Part shown: positions 15,456 to 16,582 of the stretch, piece by piece
Position numbering within the stretch: the stretch's first letter is position 1
How the letters are laid out: every line of letters starts with the position of its first letter
Program-made: the position numbers and the translations under genes
The notes under the pieces: generated by a model
Databases searched by the model: none
What the model was told of the DNA's origin: nothing
The model's input: only the letters and a program-made list of their open reading frames with translations
Origin: Pseudomonas sp. PGPPP3
GTDB lineage: Bacteria; Pseudomonadota; Gammaproteobacteria; Pseudomonadales; Pseudomonadaceae
Length of the DNA stretch: 16,582 nt
Direction of reading: 5' to 3'
Assembly (NCBI GenBank): GCA_002256055.1
Contig: NKIE01000010.1
Span: forward strand, 1-16,582

Positions 15456-16133
15456 TCACTCGCCCCACTGGCGCAGCAGGTTGTGATAGGTGCTGGTCAG
15501 ACCGAGCACTTCTTCGCTGTCGCCCAACTGGCCGCGCAGCTTGAGAATGTTCATGTCCAGGTCGAACAGCAGCTTGCGCTGCCAGGCGTCGCGCACCCAG
15601 CTCTGGGTCCACAGGAACGCGGCGATCCGCGCCCCGGCCGTGACCGGCTCGACCCGGTGCAGGCTTGTGGCCGGATAGACAATGGCGTCGCCGGCGGCCA
15701 GCTTGACCTCGTGCTCGCCGTAGGTGTCTTCGACGATCAGCTCACCGCCCTCATATTCCTCCGGCTCGCTGAGAAACACTGTGGTCGAGACATCGGTGCG
15801 CACCTGCAGGCCGCTGAAGCGGTCGCGTTGCAAGGCGTTGTCGACATGATTGCCGTACAAACCGCCGCCCTGGTAGCAGTTGAACATCGGCGGCAGCATG
15901 TGCCGCGGCAGCACCGCCGAGACAAACAACGGGTGCCGCGACAGGGCATCGGCAACCCGTTGTGACATACCGGCAAAGGCCGGCGCTGCGGCGGGAAATT
16001 GCAGATTGTGTTTGAGACTGGCGGCCTGGGCGCCAGAGGTCTGCGCGCCATCGACCCAGTCATGGGCCGCCAGTTCGGCGCGCAAGGCGGCGACTTCAGC
16101 TTTGCTCAGCACCTGTGGGATATGCAGCAACAT
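15456..16133 (-). CDS. piuC: PKHD-type Fe(II)/2-oxoglutarate hydroxylase PiuC (YbiX family)
   Basis: This 225-residue protein is a 2-oxoglutarate- and Fe(II)-dependent dioxygenase of the PiuC/YbiX group. It is found beside catecholate siderophore receptors, but its substrate is unknown. The iron-binding triad is clear: H96 and D98 in YGNHVDNAL, and H159 in TSLHRVEP, with R169 as the likely 2-oxoglutarate ligand. The double-stranded beta-helix core spans about residues 78-178 and includes TTVFLSEPEEYEGGEL and LAAGDAIVYPA. The length equals the family standard when the ATG at 16133 is used; GAGGA lies 7 bases upstream. The earlier in-frame GTG at 16160 adds 9 atypical residues. A hairpin lies between the receptor gene and piuC, and the next gene starts 2 bases after the stop. 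Confidence 0.94.
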   Translation of the reverse strand: MLLHIPQVLSKAEVAALRAELAAHDWVDGAQTSGAQAASLKHNLQFPAAAPAFAGMSQRVADALSRHPLFVSAVLPRHMLPPMFNCYQGGGLYGNHVDNALQRDRFSGLQVRTDVSTTVFLSEPEEYEGGELIVEDTYGEHEVKLAAGDAIVYPATSLHRVEPVTAGARIAAFLWTQSWVRDAWQRKLLFDLDMNILKLRGQLGDSEEVLGLTSTYHNLLRQWGE

Positions 16134-16160
16134 CAAGGCGTCCTCGTCGACACAACGCAA

Positions 16161-16185
16161 GAAGCCCGCGCAGGACGCAGGCTTC
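16161..16185 (-). terminator. hairpin between receptor and piuC, possible attenuator
   Basis: GAAGCC (16161-16166) and GCG (16168-16170) pair with CGC (16176-16178) and GGCTTC (16180-16185), with one mismatch and a 5-base loop. It lies 19 bases after the receptor stop. On the - strand it is followed by TTGCGTTGTG, a poor T-run. It could reduce transcription from the receptor gene into piuC, or protect the receptor message. Confidence 0.45.
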
Positions 16186-16204
16186 AGGGTTGCAGGTAGG
16201 CGGT

Positions 16205-16582
16205 TTAGAAATCGAACTCGGTGGTCAGCATGGCCGAGCGCGGCGTACCCAATACGGCACGGGCACCACTGTTGTTGAGGGTCGCGATGTACTCCTCGTC
16301 AAACAGGTTGTAGACGTTCAGACGCAAGTTGACGTTCTCGTTGATCCGATAGGCCGCCATGGCATCGGCAACCCAGTAGGACGGGATTTCCGGCATGTTG
16401 GTGGTGCTGCTATCAGCCCCCTCGGCGATCAAACGGTCTTGGTTACCGACATAGCGCGCCCCGCCACCAAGGGTGAAGTCGCCCAGGGTGTAGGAGGTCC
16501 ACAGGGTTGCGGTGAGGTCTGGCGACCAGCGCACGCCGCTGTTCTGGGTGGTCACGCCCGTGGTGGCGTTGTGGCTGGCTTG
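16205..16582 (-). CDS. piuA: TonB-dependent siderophore receptor, C-terminal part only (probably PiuA)
   Basis: The last 125 residues of an outer-membrane beta-barrel receptor are visible; the frame stays open to the right edge, so the gene starts outside the window. The sequence shows alternating barrel strands: VRWSPDLTATLWTSYTLGDF, TLGGGARYVGNQ, YWVADAMAAYRIN and VNLRLNVYNLFDEEYIA. NLFDEEY is the usual penultimate-strand motif of TonB-dependent receptors. The protein ends in a Phe (TTEFDF), the outer-membrane insertion signal. TonB receptors import ferric siderophores with energy from TonB-ExbB-ExbD. Assignment to PiuA/Fiu (catecholate type) rests mainly on piuC following directly in the same direction, because the diagnostic plug domain is not in the window. 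The GTG at 16555 is internal. Confidence 0.85.
   Translation of the reverse strand, partial: QASHNATTGVTTQNSGVRWSPDLTATLWTSYTLGDFTLGGGARYVGNQDRLIAEGADSSTTNMPEIPSYWVADAMAAYRINENVNLRLNVYNLFDEEYIATLNNSGARAVLGTPRSAMLTTEFDF

Noticed and set aside
14347..15612. 421-codon version of the FMN oxidase starting inside piuC
   Set aside because: The extra 53 residues are Arg/Gln-rich shadow sequence; the family N-terminus begins at the ATG at 15453.
1..16582. tRNA, rRNA, CRISPR, insertion sequence, phage, toxin-antitoxin or defence genes
   Set aside because: No tRNA-like cloverleaf, direct-repeat array, transposase or integrase motif was seen by eye; all sizeable open frames are ordinary chromosomal genes or their shadows.

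Overview
The window reads as a stretch of a Pseudomonas chromosome, or that of a close gammaproteobacterial relative. The DNA is GC-rich, the genes are tightly packed and conventional, and gatB, the RoxS/RoxR redox pair, and a piuA/piuC/piuB-like iron locus all look pseudomonad. From memory of P. aeruginosa PAO1 (not searched), gatB, roxR/roxS and piuB/piuA/piuC occur there in the same order in the PA4484-PA4515 interval. The window therefore looks like a conserved backbone whose middle carries eptA and pxpABC. I see no rRNA, tRNA, insertion sequence, phage gene or CRISPR array.

Left part, + strand (1-3796). The gatB 3' portion is followed by four consecutive perfect inverted repeats, the last a strong intrinsic terminator. 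Then come a short RlpA-like lipoprotein, a small unrecognised gene with a good LexA (SOS) box directly upstream, a YrbG-type cation exchanger, and a PcaC-like carboxymuconolactone decarboxylase family protein 16 bases after the exchanger.

Centre-left, - strand (3825-6695). An AEC-family transporter lies downstream of the roxS-roxR two-component operon. RoxS keeps the quinone-site motif GGSTNPF and the redox cysteine expected of RegB/PrrB/RoxS kinases. The region upstream of roxS holds a palindrome matching the RegA/PrrA recognition pattern. It is shared with a divergent + strand gene for an exported SIMPL-domain protein, which is followed by eptA (lipid A phosphoethanolamine transferase). The end of eptA overlaps the end of pxpC by 59 bases.

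Right part, - strand (9440-16582). pxpA-pxpB-pxpC encode ATP-dependent 5-oxoprolinase, joined by 4-base overlaps with GTG and TTG starts. Further right is an iron locus transcribed leftwards: the C-terminus of a TonB-dependent receptor (probably PiuA), PiuC (2-oxoglutarate/Fe(II) dioxygenase), an FMN alpha-hydroxy-acid oxidase starting 2 bases after the piuC stop, and then, behind a probable Fur box, a PiuB-like PepSY/flavodoxin/FAD-NAD(P)H reductase. The most interesting points are the SOS-controlled small gene, the FMN oxidase built into the piu operon, the hairpin array after gatB, the candidate RoxR site, and the eptA/pxpC overlap.
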